Assembly: GCA_965200685.1 (NCBI GenBank)
Contig: OZ241379.1
Location: forward strand, 2,976,001 to 3,040,000
Length of the DNA stretch: 64,000 nt
Source of the DNA: Bin5 sp965200685
GTDB taxonomy: Bacteria; Chloroflexota; Anaerolineae; Caldilineales; Caldilineaceae
Direction of reading: 5' to 3'
Shown: positions 42,307 through 50,700 of the stretch, piece after piece
How the letters are laid out: every line of letters begins with the position of its first letter
Numbering within the stretch: position 1 is the first letter of the stretch
The notes under the pieces: generated by a model
Database searches by the model: none
What the model was told of the DNA's origin: nothing
Seen by the model: the letters and a program-made list of their open reading frames with translations, nothing else
Made by a program: the position numbers and the translations under genes

Positions 42307-44220
42307 TTACAGATAGTATCTCTCCTGTGTCCGCATCTCTTCCCACTCTTCCCGGGCCGCATTGACCGAATCCAGTTCGCTCACTTCAGCGACAGGCACA
42401 TCCCACCAGCTATAGCCTGGCACGCCCAGGTAACGGTCATTGGGCACATAGATAACCGTGGTTTTGTCTATGGACTTGGCATCTTGCAGGGCCTGAACCA
42501 CATCGTTCACGCTCTGGCAGCGGATGACGTGACAGCCTAAACTTTCGGCATTGCCAGCGAGATCCACCGGTAGCGCGTTGACATCATAGCCGACAGCATC
42601 CGTAGGCAGGCCATGGAACGATTGGTCGTTGCGATGAGGGGCTTCCACCTGCTCGGGGAAGACATACCGGGTGCCGAACCCGTTTTGACCCAGTGAGCGG
42701 CTGAGGGAGCCAATCGAGCGAAATCCAGTGTTGTCCATCAGGATGAGGGTGAGTTTGTACCCCTCCTGAATGGATGTAATCAGATCTGTGTTCATCATCA
42801 GGTAGCTACCGTCGCCCACCATGACGTAGACTTCACGCTCCGGTTCTGCCATTTTGATGCCCAATCCCCCGGCGATTTCATAGCCCATGCAGGAGTAGCC
42901 ATATTCGAGGTGATACTGCTTGGGATGACGGGTGCGCCAGAGTTTGTGCATGTCCCCTGGCAGGCTACCGGCCGCGCAGACCATCACCGCATGCGGGTCG
43001 CCGTGTTCATTGACCGCGCCGATAAGCGCGCCTTGATAGGGAAGGCCGCTCTGGGCTGTGTGGTTGTCGTAGTTGCGCTGGACTTCCGCCTCCCATTCGT
43101 CATGAAGGCGGTGCGCCTCGGCTACATTCTCGTCGCTGTTACAATACCCCGCCAACAGTGCGGAAAGCTCTTCTACTATCGTCCGTGCATCCCCTACGAG
43201 GGGAATGGCGCAATGCTTGTAGGCGTCAAACTCGGCTACGTTGATATTGATGAACTTTACAAGCGGATGCTTGAAGGCTGTCTTGCTGGATGTCGTGAAA
43301 TCGCTGTAGCGGGTGCCGATGCCGATCACCACATCGGCTGTATCCGCTACCTGCTCCGCAGCGAATGTGCCTGTCGCGCCGATGGCCCCGAGTTGCAGTG
43401 GATGGTCATAGCGCAGGCTACCCTTGCCGGCCATGGTTTCCGCCACGGGGATGTTGAACCGTTCAACGAATGTTCGCAGGGCATCGGTCGCCTCGCTATA
43501 GAGAACGCCGCCACCGGCGATAAGCAGTGGTTTCTGTGCGTTACGGATGACATGACCGGCCTCTTGCAGCGCGGCCCGGTCGGGGCGGTTGCGAGGGATG
43601 CGCCATACACGCTTCTCGAAAAGTTCCAGCGGATAGGCATAGGCTTCGGTCTGCACATCCTGCGGAATGGCTAGGGTAACAGCACCTGTATTTGCCGGGC
43701 TGGTGAGGACTCGCATAGCCTCAAGCAGGGAGGTGATAAGCTGGTCCGGCCGGTTGATGCGGTCCCAGTAGCGACTAACCGGCTTAAAGCAGTCGTTGAC
43801 AGAGATATCTTGGCTATGTTCAAATTCAAGCTGCTGCAGGACGGGGGCCACATTGCGGCGAGCGAAGATGTCTCCTGGTAATAACAGCACCGGTAGCCGG
43901 TTGATCGTCGCTGTGGCTGCCCCAGTGACCATATTGGTCGCCCCGGGGCCAATGGAGCTGGTACATGCCAAGGTCCGTAGCCGATTGCTATGTTTTGCAA
44001 ACGCAGCTGCTGTGTGTACCATTGCCTGCTCATTGCGTGTTTGATAGTAGCGAAAATCCGGATACTGCTGCAGGGCCTGGCCCATACCGGCCACATTGCC
44101 ATGGCCGAAAATTCCAAAACAGCCGGCAAAGAACTGGTGCTCCACGCCATCGCGTTCCGTATATTGATTTTTGAGAAACTGGACAAGTGCCTGTGCCATG
44201 GTTAATCGTGTAGTGTTCAT
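42307..44220 (-). CDS. iolD: 3D-(3,5/4)-trihydroxycyclohexane-1,2-dione hydrolase
   Basis: ThDP-dependent ring-opening enzyme of inositol breakdown that makes 5-deoxy-glucuronate. 637 residues, normal for IolD. The N-terminal ThDP domain has the activating glutamate in TRNEQAMVHTAAAFAK; the C-terminal GDGSYLMMNTDLITSIQEG holds the Mg/ThDP-binding GDG...N pattern. FFAGCFGIFGHGNVAGMGQAL is characteristic of IolD. The substrate for the next step goes to IolB. Confidence 0.92.
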   Translation of the reverse strand: MNTTRLTMAQALVQFLKNQYTERDGVEHQFFAGCFGIFGHGNVAGMGQALQQYPDFRYYQTRNEQAMVHTAAAFAKHSNRLRTLACTSSIGPGATNMVTGAATATINRLPVLLLPGDIFARRNVAPVLQQLEFEHSQDISVNDCFKPVSRYWDRINRPDQLITSLLEAMRVLTSPANTGAVTLAIPQDVQTEAYAYPLELFEKRVWRIPRNRPDRAALQEAGHVIRNAQKPLLIAGGGVLYSEATDALRTFVERFNIPVAETMAGKGSLRYDHPLQLGAIGATGTFAAEQVADTADVVIGIGTRYSDFTTSSKTAFKHPLVKFININVAEFDAYKHCAIPLVGDARTIVEELSALLAGYCNSDENVAEAHRLHDEWEAEVQRNYDNHTAQSGLPYQGALIGAVNEHGDPHAVMVCAAGSLPGDMHKLWRTRHPKQYHLEYGYSCMGYEIAGGLGIKMAEPEREVYVMVGDGSYLMMNTDLITSIQEGYKLTLILMDNTGFRSIGSLSRSLGQNGFGTRYVFPEQVEAPHRNDQSFHGLPTDAVGYDVNALPVDLAGNAESLGCHVIRCQSVNDVVQALQDAKSIDKTTVIYVPNDRYLGVPGYSWWDVPVAEVSELDSVNAAREEWEEMRTQERYYL

Positions 44221-44281
44221 AATGACCTCATAATGACAAATTGATTTGATGAAACACCTTCTGGATTTCTGGATGATAAGG

Positions 44282-44890
44282 ATGAACAGGATTCAACCCC
44301 AAACACCGAACACCACGGGCCACAGACTATTGGTTTGGGCCTGTCTGCTGTTAGCTGGCTGTTCGTTTGGGCACATCCAAGTTGCCCACCACACCTCATC
44401 GCCGGCCGCGAGTCCTCCGCGCCTACACTTTGATGAGTCCGTTGCCCCGGACCTACGTACACTTGCCTCTGAGACATGGTCCGTCTTTATTGCTGTATTT
44501 GAAGCACGCACCGACTGCTTCGGTGATGTCTATCTGCGTGCTCATTCTGATCTCAGCGCACGCGCATCCTATGATCCGGCAACCAGCACTGTAACTGTCC
44601 GAGTGCCCGGCACCCCTGCTTTTCTACAAGGAGCCCTGGTTCACGAATGGGCACATCATATTGAGTTTCAGTGCGAGGCACACCAAGACCTACGTCCTGC
44701 ATTTCTTGCCGCCCTCGGCCTGCCCCCTGATACGCCCTGGCATACCGCTCATGTCTGGGAAGATATCCCCTCGGAGCACTATGCCGAAGCTGCCGTTGAA
44801 CTTGTGACCGGCCATCATCCGCTTCCCACCAAGCTCCGGACCAAACGGGATGCTGTAGATGTTTTGGCTGCTTGGGCAAAGAGGCGTTGA
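44282..44890 (+). CDS. Putative zinc-metalloprotease lipoprotein (HEXXH)
   Basis: 202 residues from the ATG at 44282; earlier in-frame starts at 44249 and 44273 are possible and none has a convincing ribosome site. The signal LLVWACLLLAGC has a lipobox cysteine (27). ALVHEWAHHIEFQC holds an HEXXH zinc motif at 121-125, and SEHYAEAAVELV could supply a third ligand. I know no named family. It is the only plus-strand gene within the inositol cluster, flanked by iolD and the SDR gene. Confidence 0.6.
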   Translation: MNRIQPQTPNTTGHRLLVWACLLLAGCSFGHIQVAHHTSSPAASPPRLHFDESVAPDLRTLASETWSVFIAVFEARTDCFGDVYLRAHSDLSARASYDPATSTVTVRVPGTPAFLQGALVHEWAHHIEFQCEAHQDLRPAFLAALGLPPDTPWHTAHVWEDIPSEHYAEAAVELVTGHHPLPTKLRTKRDAVDVLAAWAKRR

Positions 44891-44905
44891 CGCACATAAC
44901 CACTG

Positions 44906-44968
44906 CAATGGAGAGCAGTTCGTGATGTTCCATGAATGTACTGCTTCTCTACGAGCCACTCTCCACTG
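44906..44968. repeat. Imperfect palindromic dispersed repeat, intergenic
   Basis: CAATGGAGAG (44906-44915) and CTCTCCACTG (44959-44968) around a 43-nt interior with two TACTGCT/AGCAGTT core-like parts. It lies between convergent genes and may act as a terminator. Confidence 0.55.
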
Positions 44969-45015
44969 GTGTAACAGAGTCGGTTTCTCCGCTGAGTTTC
45001 ACAGCTACCGATTGA

Positions 45016-45876
45016 CTATGTGACGCATGGTTCGTCGTTGCTTGCAGCTCCCGTGTACCAGTATGGGTCATCTAAGGGTGGTGGTTTGGAGGCTGGGCCG
45101 GCCCCAAGCACAGATTGATCAAAGTCTACCACGGCCCCGGTCATCATCCCGGATTCGTCGGACGCTAGAAATGCGATGGCGCGGGCAACCTCGTCGGCTG
45201 TGAGCAGGCGGCCAAAGGGCTGCTCCAACTGCGCTTTTTCCAACCAGTCATTGCCGTCACTGTGGAACGTGCGCTGAATTACATCTTCGGCCGGTGTGTC
45301 CATCCAACCGATGGCCAGCGCGTTGACGCGAATGCGGTAGCGCATGACAGCATAGGCGATATTCTTTGTCATTACGTTCAGGCCGGCCTTGGATGCAGAA
45401 TAGGGCAGCAAGAACTGTTCACTCCCATAAGAGGCCACGCTAGAGATGTTGACGATGGAGCCAGCATTGCCCTCACGACGCATCAGCTTGCATGCGTCCT
45501 GCATGAGGAGCAAGGGGGCCCGGGCGTTGGTGGCCATCATCGCGTCAAAGAGAGCAGGTGTCGTGTCCCAGATGTTGCCGCGCACGGTAAGCGCAGCGCA
45601 ATTGACCAGCACATGAATGGCCCTGAAATGTTCGTCGGCCGCGGCCATAATCATGCGGCAGGCATCGGGGTCGGCGAGATCTGCTTGCACAAAATGCGCT
45701 TGGCAGCCGCCCGCCCGCAGATCTGCTACTACCGCATTTCCCCGTTCCTCATTGCGCCCCGTGACGATGATCCCGGCTGCCCCTCGTTCGGCAAAGAGAT
45801 GGGCCGTGGCTTCACCTAACCCTTGGGTGCTGCCAGTAATGACAGCGTATCTATTGTGAAATGATGTGTTAGACAT
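45016..45876 (-). CDS. SDR-family oxidoreductase
   Basis: Classical short-chain dehydrogenase of 286 residues. NAD(P)-binding AVITGSTQGLGEATA, NCAA at the usual NNAG position, the catalytic serine in IVNISSVASYGS and YSASK with catalytic Tyr/Lys. Substrate unknown; the position after the inositol transporter genes suggests a polyol or inositol derivative. Its start overlaps the ATPase stop by 8 nt, so translation is coupled. Confidence 0.87.
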   Translation of the reverse strand: MSNTSFHNRYAVITGSTQGLGEATAHLFAERGAAGIIVTGRNEERGNAVVADLRAGGCQAHFVQADLADPDACRMIMAAADEHFRAIHVLVNCAALTVRGNIWDTTPALFDAMMATNARAPLLLMQDACKLMRREGNAGSIVNISSVASYGSEQFLLPYSASKAGLNVMTKNIAYAVMRYRIRVNALAIGWMDTPAEDVIQRTFHSDGNDWLEKAQLEQPFGRLLTADEVARAIAFLASDESGMMTGAVVDFDQSVLGAGPASKPPPLDDPYWYTGAASNDEPCVT

Positions 45877-46663
45877 TTTCGCGTAGGGTTTCCAATTCGC
45901 TCTGTAGTTGTTCCAAATCCTCTCCGCCCGCCATCATGTAGACAAGTTTCTCCTGTGTAATTTCATCTTTGCGGAAGTCACCGAAGATCCTGCCTCGTCT
46001 GAGGACGACAAAGTGATCGCCGACAGGATAGGCATGATGGGGGTTGTGTGTGATGAAGATGACACCCAAATCTCGATTGCGAGCTTGCAGAATATAGCGC
46101 AAGACAGTGCCCGATTGCTTGACTCCAAGCGCGGCTGTCGGCTCATCAAGGATCAATACTTTGGCACCAAGATAGATCGCCCGCGAAATCGCCACCGATT
46201 GTCGTTCTCCACCTGACATCGTTCCGACAGGCTGCTCCGTATCCCGGACATCAATGCCCATCTTGGCCATCTCTTCCTTCGCGGTCCGCGTAGCCCGCTC
46301 GATATCGATACGTCTGAAGGGCCCAAATCCCTTGGTCGGCTCGGAACCAAGAACAAAATTACGCCAGACAGACATTAAAGGAATCAAGGCCAGGTCCTGA
46401 TAGACGGTTGCGATGCCGCGTTCCAAGGCATCTCGGGGTGAATTGAATGTTACCGCTTCCCCTTCAAGCAGGAATTCACCTGTGGTTGGCTGATGCACCC
46501 CAGCAAATATTTTGATCAATGTTGATTTCCCGGCCCCATTATCGCCCAAAATACAGGTGACCTCACCTGGGTAGACACGCGCGGAAATATCGCTGAGGGC
46601 GATGACGCTGCCAAACAACTTTGAAACATGGCGCACTTCCAATAACGGTTGTTTTTCGCTCAT
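45869..46663 (-). CDS. Sugar (inositol-type) ABC transporter ATP-binding protein
   Basis: ATPase of a ribose/inositol-type (CUT2) importer, 264 residues from the ATG at 46663 (MSEKQPLLEVRHVSKLFGS). A longer frame to 46813 runs into the IS element and is not real. Walker A GDNGAGKSTLIK, signature MSGGERQSVAISRAI, Walker B KVLILDEPTAALG, H-loop VIFITHNPHH. It has a single ATPase domain, unlike the doubled RbsA form. The inserted IS607-like element separates it from its permease gene. Without the element the permease stop and this ATG would overlap as ATGA. Confidence 0.9.
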   Translation of the reverse strand: MSEKQPLLEVRHVSKLFGSVIALSDISARVYPGEVTCILGDNGAGKSTLIKIFAGVHQPTTGEFLLEGEAVTFNSPRDALERGIATVYQDLALIPLMSVWRNFVLGSEPTKGFGPFRRIDIERATRTAKEEMAKMGIDVRDTEQPVGTMSGGERQSVAISRAIYLGAKVLILDEPTAALGVKQSGTVLRYILQARNRDLGVIFITHNPHHAYPVGDHFVVLRRGRIFGDFRKDEITQEKLVYMMAGGEDLEQLQSELETLRENV

Positions 46664-46712
46664 GATGCACCGATACATTTTTGTTGAGTGAATCTGTGTA
46701 AGTTTGCAGAAA

Positions 46713-48311
46713 TCATTCAACAACGCACGCTTGAAGCGCGGGGGTATCTCCCAAAGCGCGCAGGAATATCCCACGCGCGCCATTGATGTCTCTATCCATG
46801 CGTTGGCCATCACTCCCGACCATCACCTTTGCGCCACCTAGATTGTTCTTGACTTCGCCTGTCCAGCTACACGTTTTCGATGTATAGGCTTCATTCACAT
46901 CAAGTACCAGCTTGCCGGTCTCGTGGGCTTTGTGCTTCAAGAACAGCTTGAAACGATAGTGTGCAAAGGTCATCATCATTCTAGCTGTCTTTTTGCGTAT
47001 TTTACGCGTACCCCGCTTGACCATATCCTTGGTTTCAAACGTGGGCAGCAGAATGATGTCGAAATTATCCACCAGATAGCGGGCAGCCTTGTGGTGAAGT
47101 TCATCAACCAGATTCTGTATCTTCACGCGCAATCTGGCAGCAGCCTTGCGGAGACGCTGCCGACGCTTGCCCTTGATCTTTGACAAATCGCTTAACAGAT
47201 TGTCAAGGTGCGTACACAAGCGTTGAATCTGACCGAAATCACCACGACCTAGCCAACCACAGCTAGTTTCAGAAAAGAATGTCAGGAACGAACGGATGCC
47301 TGGGTCGAGTGCGACAACACGCCCTTGGGTCTCGGATACGTGGTGTCTCTCCTCATACGGGCATACTAAAAAGTAGCGACCATTGTCTAGGACTAGCCGG
47401 CAGTCTAATAGGTCGCCGGGTAATTCTTCACGCCGCAGCAGAGTGCCTTGTAGTATGCGAACATACACGCCGCGCTCTTTTACTGCTGTCTTGGGGATGA
47501 AACACGACTGCTTCGGGTGCTTCCTTGCTCTGAACTTCATGTCGAAGGGCTCGCCAGTCTGGGCAGCCTTCCACTTCTCTGTACTCACTGCTTTGCAGGC
47601 GTCTTTTACAGCCTGCCCCTTGATCTGATAGGGTACGTCATTGAGCCAATCGTACCACACGAACAGCTCTTTCATGTTCGCCTTGATATACTGCCAGTCG
47701 TTTGCATTGCCCTTGTTGAGGTACTCAACACACTGGTTGTATACATAGCGATTGGCCCGAAACCACTCATTCTGAATCATCGCCCTCTGCTGCGCGGTGG
47801 GATAGATGCGGATCCGCTTTGATTTGGTTACTGTGACGACGCGCTCCCTGGAGTCGTGCAGAAAAGACGTTGAGGATGGCGTGAAGATCCTCTGCAAGTT
47901 CCTCTTGCGGGCTGTGTACAACTCGCTTGAGAACCACGAGTTGGCCACCGTTTTGTTCAATGAGCAGCGAGATGAGTTCTGTTCCAAATCGCGCAAGACG
48001 GTCTCTGTAGGCAACCACAAGCGTGAGCTTTTCTCCGCGGTGTAGTCTGTCCAGTAGGGATAACAGTCCTCGGCTTTTGAAGTTGAGTCCACTGCCGATG
48101 TCTGTGATGACTTCCGCTTCCGGGTAGCGGCTTTGCATGTATTCGACTTTCCTGTTGAGGTCGTCTCGTTGTTTGGCACACCCAACTCGTCAATAGCAAA
48201 TTCCGAGAAATCCGTCAATGTCATATCAGTTCCTCCTGTGTCCACCAGGCGTTCGCACATACGATATCCGGCCCTTATCGGCCCATCTACGCATTGTGGC
48301 CGGATGAACAC
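46713..48311 (-). CDS. tnpB: IS607-type TnpB (RNA-guided nuclease family), copy 2
   Basis: Open frame of 532 codons; recognisable TnpB starts around VVTVTKSKRIRIYPTAQQR, upstream of which the frame overlaps tnpA. RuvC-like residues are present in VVALDPGIRSF, LLPTFETKD and MDRDINGARG. The zinc ribbon is degenerate as in copy 1 (TCSWTGEVKNNLGG). Differences from copy 1 are scattered substitutions. The true start is not certain; the GTG at 48311 lies behind AAAGGAAG but at a long distance. Confidence 0.82.
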   Translation of the reverse strand: MFIRPQCVDGPIRAGYRMCERLVDTGGTDMTLTDFSEFAIDELGVPNNETTSTGKSNTCKAATRKRKSSQTSAVDSTSKAEDCYPYWTDYTAEKSSRLWLPTETVLRDLEQNSSRCSLNKTVANSWFSSELYTARKRNLQRIFTPSSTSFLHDSRERVVTVTKSKRIRIYPTAQQRAMIQNEWFRANRYVYNQCVEYLNKGNANDWQYIKANMKELFVWYDWLNDVPYQIKGQAVKDACKAVSTEKWKAAQTGEPFDMKFRARKHPKQSCFIPKTAVKERGVYVRILQGTLLRREELPGDLLDCRLVLDNGRYFLVCPYEERHHVSETQGRVVALDPGIRSFLTFFSETSCGWLGRGDFGQIQRLCTHLDNLLSDLSKIKGKRRQRLRKAAARLRVKIQNLVDELHHKAARYLVDNFDIILLPTFETKDMVKRGTRKIRKKTARMMMTFAHYRFKLFLKHKAHETGKLVLDVNEAYTSKTCSWTGEVKNNLGGAKVMVGSDGQRMDRDINGARGIFLRALGDTPALQACVVE

Positions 48312-48352
48312 CTGATTGTTTCCCCAGCTTCCTTTGATGGATGTCTGTGCGT
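47767..48352 (-). pseudogene. tnpA: Degenerate IS607-type serine recombinase (tnpA), copy 2
   Basis: The DNA-binding half reads KLGKQSGVHPATMRRW ADKGRISYVRTPGGHRRN and then hits TGA after a 6-nt insertion relative to copy 1. The resolvase half contains another TGA where copy 1 has a cysteine (ICY-stop-RVGC), then is open to the end, including the C-terminal EELAEDLHAILNVFSARLQG that copy 1 lost. No catalytic RVSS serine is seen. The two copies therefore carry different lesions. Confidence 0.8.
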
Positions 48353-48382
48353 ATTATAAATGTTGGTTAGAATTTATGTCAA
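48353..48382 (-). promoter_or_regulatory. Sigma-70-like promoter in left end of IS607 copy 2
   Basis: Minus-strand TTGACA (48382-48377) and TATAAT (48358-48353), spacing 18 nt, identical in layout to copy 1. It reads through tnpB toward the importer ATPase gene. Confidence 0.7.
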
Positions 48383-48399
48383 TTTTCGCCCTGCTGCAG

Positions 48400-49530
48400 T
48401 TAGCCCTCCTGCTGGCTTTCCTCAATATCACGCGCCCTCGTTTGGGCCATTCTCAGGTTACGTGCTTGGCCGCGCACAAAATTGTTGACGAACACCGCGC
48501 TCAGGAGCATGATGCCGAGGAAGGCGAACAACCAATCGGTTTCCCAGCCGGCAAAGGTGATACCTGTGCGTGTCATACCGAAGATCAGCGCGCCAATGGC
48601 CGCGCCAATGGCCGACCCATCACCACCTGTCAACAGGCAGCCGCCGATAACCGCTGCGATAATGAAAATAAACTCCTGCCCCACCCCTTGGCTGGCAACC
48701 GTGGAGCGTAGCCGGAGTGCGGTCATCATGCCGACTAACCAGCCAGCAAAGGCGGTGGTCATAAACAGCCCGACTTTCACTTGAGCGGCTGGGACCCCGA
48801 CGCTACGGGCTGCCTCAAAATCACCGCCAATAGCAAATATCCAGCCGCCTACACGGGTACGCAATAAGACCCAGGTCGCCAACAGGGTAAGGGCTACCAT
48901 CCAAAATAAGGATGTACGGAACTGTTCACCGGCCACAACAAATTCATTGTTCAACAACAGCCGTGCCGTTTGAAATCCGCTGGCAGTGTCGAAATTGCTA
49001 ATGCGGACCTGGTCGGTCAACAGCCGGGTGACCCCGACATTCACCCCGCGCAGGACGAAGAATGTCCCTAAGGTGACAATAAAGCTAGGGAGTGCGGTTC
49101 TGACTACTACCAACCCATTCAGAAAGCCAATGGCGAGGGCAAAGAGCAAGGAAATCAACATGGCACTCCAGACATCAAGGCCAAAGGTGATACAGCCATC
49201 TGCTCCGCCTAATCCCAACCAGGCCACATGTAAGCAGTCACTGGAGGTAAGGAAACCAAACAACAGGCCGGTAGAACCGGTCATTACACCGGTCGATAGA
49301 TCGAATTCTCCCCCTATCATCAGCAGCGCGACAGCGACGGCCATGATGCCCAAAGTGGCTGTCGGATCTAACACCCGGCCCCACCCCGTCATGGTGGGGA
49401 ATATCTCACGGGAGTTCGGGGCCAGGGCAAAGATCAGATAAATGGCAAAGGCACCGAGGGCAGCCCCCACCTCAGGCCGCAACAGGATGCGACGGAGAAG
49501 GCTAATCTCGGCCAAGCGTTCATCGCTCAT
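48400..49530 (-). CDS. Sugar (inositol-type) ABC transporter permease
   Basis: CUT2-type (RbsC-like) inner-membrane permease, 376 residues, about ten hydrophobic helices. Typical segments are GIMAVAVALLMIGGEFDLSTGVM, PSFIVTLGTFFVLRGVNVGVTR and AAVIGGCLLTGGDGSAIGAAIG. I use the ATG at 49530 with GGAGAGG upstream rather than the overlapping GTG at 49536. The TAA stop lies in the left end of IS607 copy 2; the pre-insertion ending would be Glu-Gly-Ala-Ser-stop. The substrate, inositol, is inferred from the surrounding iol genes. Confidence 0.9.
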   Translation of the reverse strand: MSDERLAEISLLRRILLRPEVGAALGAFAIYLIFALAPNSREIFPTMTGWGRVLDPTATLGIMAVAVALLMIGGEFDLSTGVMTGSTGLLFGFLTSSDCLHVAWLGLGGADGCITFGLDVWSAMLISLLFALAIGFLNGLVVVRTALPSFIVTLGTFFVLRGVNVGVTRLLTDQVRISNFDTASGFQTARLLLNNEFVVAGEQFRTSLFWMVALTLLATWVLLRTRVGGWIFAIGGDFEAARSVGVPAAQVKVGLFMTTAFAGWLVGMMTALRLRSTVASQGVGQEFIFIIAAVIGGCLLTGGDGSAIGAAIGALIFGMTRTGITFAGWETDWLFAFLGIMLLSAVFVNNFVRGQARNLRMAQTRARDIEESQQEG

Positions 49531-49553
49531 GGACACCTCTCCACATGTTCGGG

Positions 49554-49582
49554 GTGAGGAGAGAGAATTCCTCTCTCCTCAC
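49554..49582. promoter_or_regulatory. Stem-loop between binding-protein and permease genes
   Basis: GTGAGGAGAGAGAA (49554-49567) and TCCTCTCTCCTCAC (49569-49582), one mismatch, no T-tract. Such intercistronic hairpins often keep binding-protein mRNA more abundant than permease mRNA. Confidence 0.5.
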
Positions 49583-49595
49583 GCCTATGGGTAGC

Positions 49596-50624
49596 TTACC
49601 GGGTACCATTTGCGGCTAAGTCCTTCACGGCTGCCGCGTTTTCTGCTGTAACAAAGCCGGGCCCGGTGAGAACGGGCAACCCGCCGCCGACCACATTCAG
49701 ATTGGTGTGGAAGAGATGCAGCATGATGACCGGCAAATACCCTTGCAGATACTGTTGCTGATCAATGGCAAAGAGAATGTCACCTGCCTCAATTGCATCT
49801 AAGACACCAGGATTCAGGTCGAATGTCGCAAGGACTGCGGACGACCCAGCACCTGCAATCGCGTCCCGCGCCGCGACACCTACATCAGGGTTGAGGGTGA
49901 GAACGCCATCAATGCTGCTGTCCGCAGTGAGCTTGTCCTGAACGGCGGCCAGGGTACCGGCGATATCACCGGTGCCTGTCGTGGCTACATTGAAGCGGTC
50001 CACTGTGCCGCTAAAAGTGCTTTCCAAACCATCACAACGCTCTTCAAGACCGATGTTGGCCTCTTCATGGATGACACAGATGACATTGGTCAGACCGATA
50101 GCGTTGAATCGCTTGCCAGCACCCGCACCAGCCGGGAATTCACTTTGCCCGACGTGTGTCAGGGCCCCAAGTTCTTCCCAGACATTCACACCGGAGTTGA
50201 TGGTGATGACGGGGATACCGGCCTCTACGGCCAAGCCTACGGCATCTTCCAGGGCATCCGGATTCGCTAGGGAGACGAGGATGCCATCTACGCCTTGCGC
50301 GACGTATGTCTCCACGATCTGGGCTTGTTCGGTGGGGTCAATGCTACCGGCACTTTTACATTCCGCGCCGAGGGCAGCGGCTGCGTCTTGGCAACCTCTT
50401 TCAACTGTACCCCAGAAACTTGAGTCGCCGGGGGCCTCATGGGTCGCCAGACCGAAGACCATACCGCTCTGGGTGACTTGTTCCGCGGCTGCTGCATTTT
50501 CTTCAGAAGTTGCCGGTGCGGCAGCCTCTTCGGCGGCCGGCTGTCCTGCTGGTGCGGCACAGGCAGCCACCAACAGCGCGAAGATCGCCAGCAGAACTGC
50601 TACATAGTTGAACTGTCGATTCAT
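49596..50624 (-). CDS. Sugar (inositol-type) ABC transporter substrate-binding lipoprotein
   Basis: Solute-binding lipoprotein of 342 residues with signal LLAIFALLVAAC (lipobox Cys22) and an Ala/Glu-rich spacer, followed by a periplasmic-binding fold of the ribose/LacI type (VFGLATHEAPGDSSFWGTVERG, ETYVAQGVDGILVSLANPDA, AGIPVITINSG, FAIDQQQYLQGYLPVIML). First gene of the importer, 76 nt after iolE, so iolE and the importer are probably co-transcribed. Confidence 0.9.
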   Translation of the reverse strand: MNRQFNYVAVLLAIFALLVAACAAPAGQPAAEEAAAPATSEENAAAAEQVTQSGMVFGLATHEAPGDSSFWGTVERGCQDAAAALGAECKSAGSIDPTEQAQIVETYVAQGVDGILVSLANPDALEDAVGLAVEAGIPVITINSGVNVWEELGALTHVGQSEFPAGAGAGKRFNAIGLTNVICVIHEEANIGLEERCDGLESTFSGTVDRFNVATTGTGDIAGTLAAVQDKLTADSSIDGVLTLNPDVGVAARDAIAGAGSSAVLATFDLNPGVLDAIEAGDILFAIDQQQYLQGYLPVIMLHLFHTNLNVVGGGLPVLTGPGFVTAENAAAVKDLAANGTR

Positions 50625-50700
50625 TGGAAAATCTCCTCCTCATACGTGAATCAAAAAAGTAAATTGTATATGGATAGGGGAATCGGATACCCGCTCCCCT

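Larger units (their letters stand above)
46670..48405 (-). mobile_element. IS607-like insertion element, copy 2 (decayed tnpA, open tnpB)
   Basis: 1736-bp relative of the copy at 4676-6406, in the opposite orientation, with GG at each end. It sits in the importer operon between permease and ATPase genes. The 5-bp difference in length between copies includes a 6-nt insertion in the tnpA region of this copy and small indels nearer the left end. The left end supplies the permease stop codon. Confidence 0.85.

Noticed and set aside
42910..43674. Plus-strand ORF of 254 codons
   Set aside because: Antisense to iolD with no recognisable domain.
46664..46813. N-terminal extension of the importer ATPase
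   Set aside because: The extra residues are translated from the end of IS607 copy 2; the ATG at 46663 fits the family start and the ancestral ATGA overlap.
49554..49582. Rho-independent terminator after the binding-protein gene
   Set aside because: The stem has no following T-tract on the minus strand; I keep it as an intercistronic stem-loop.
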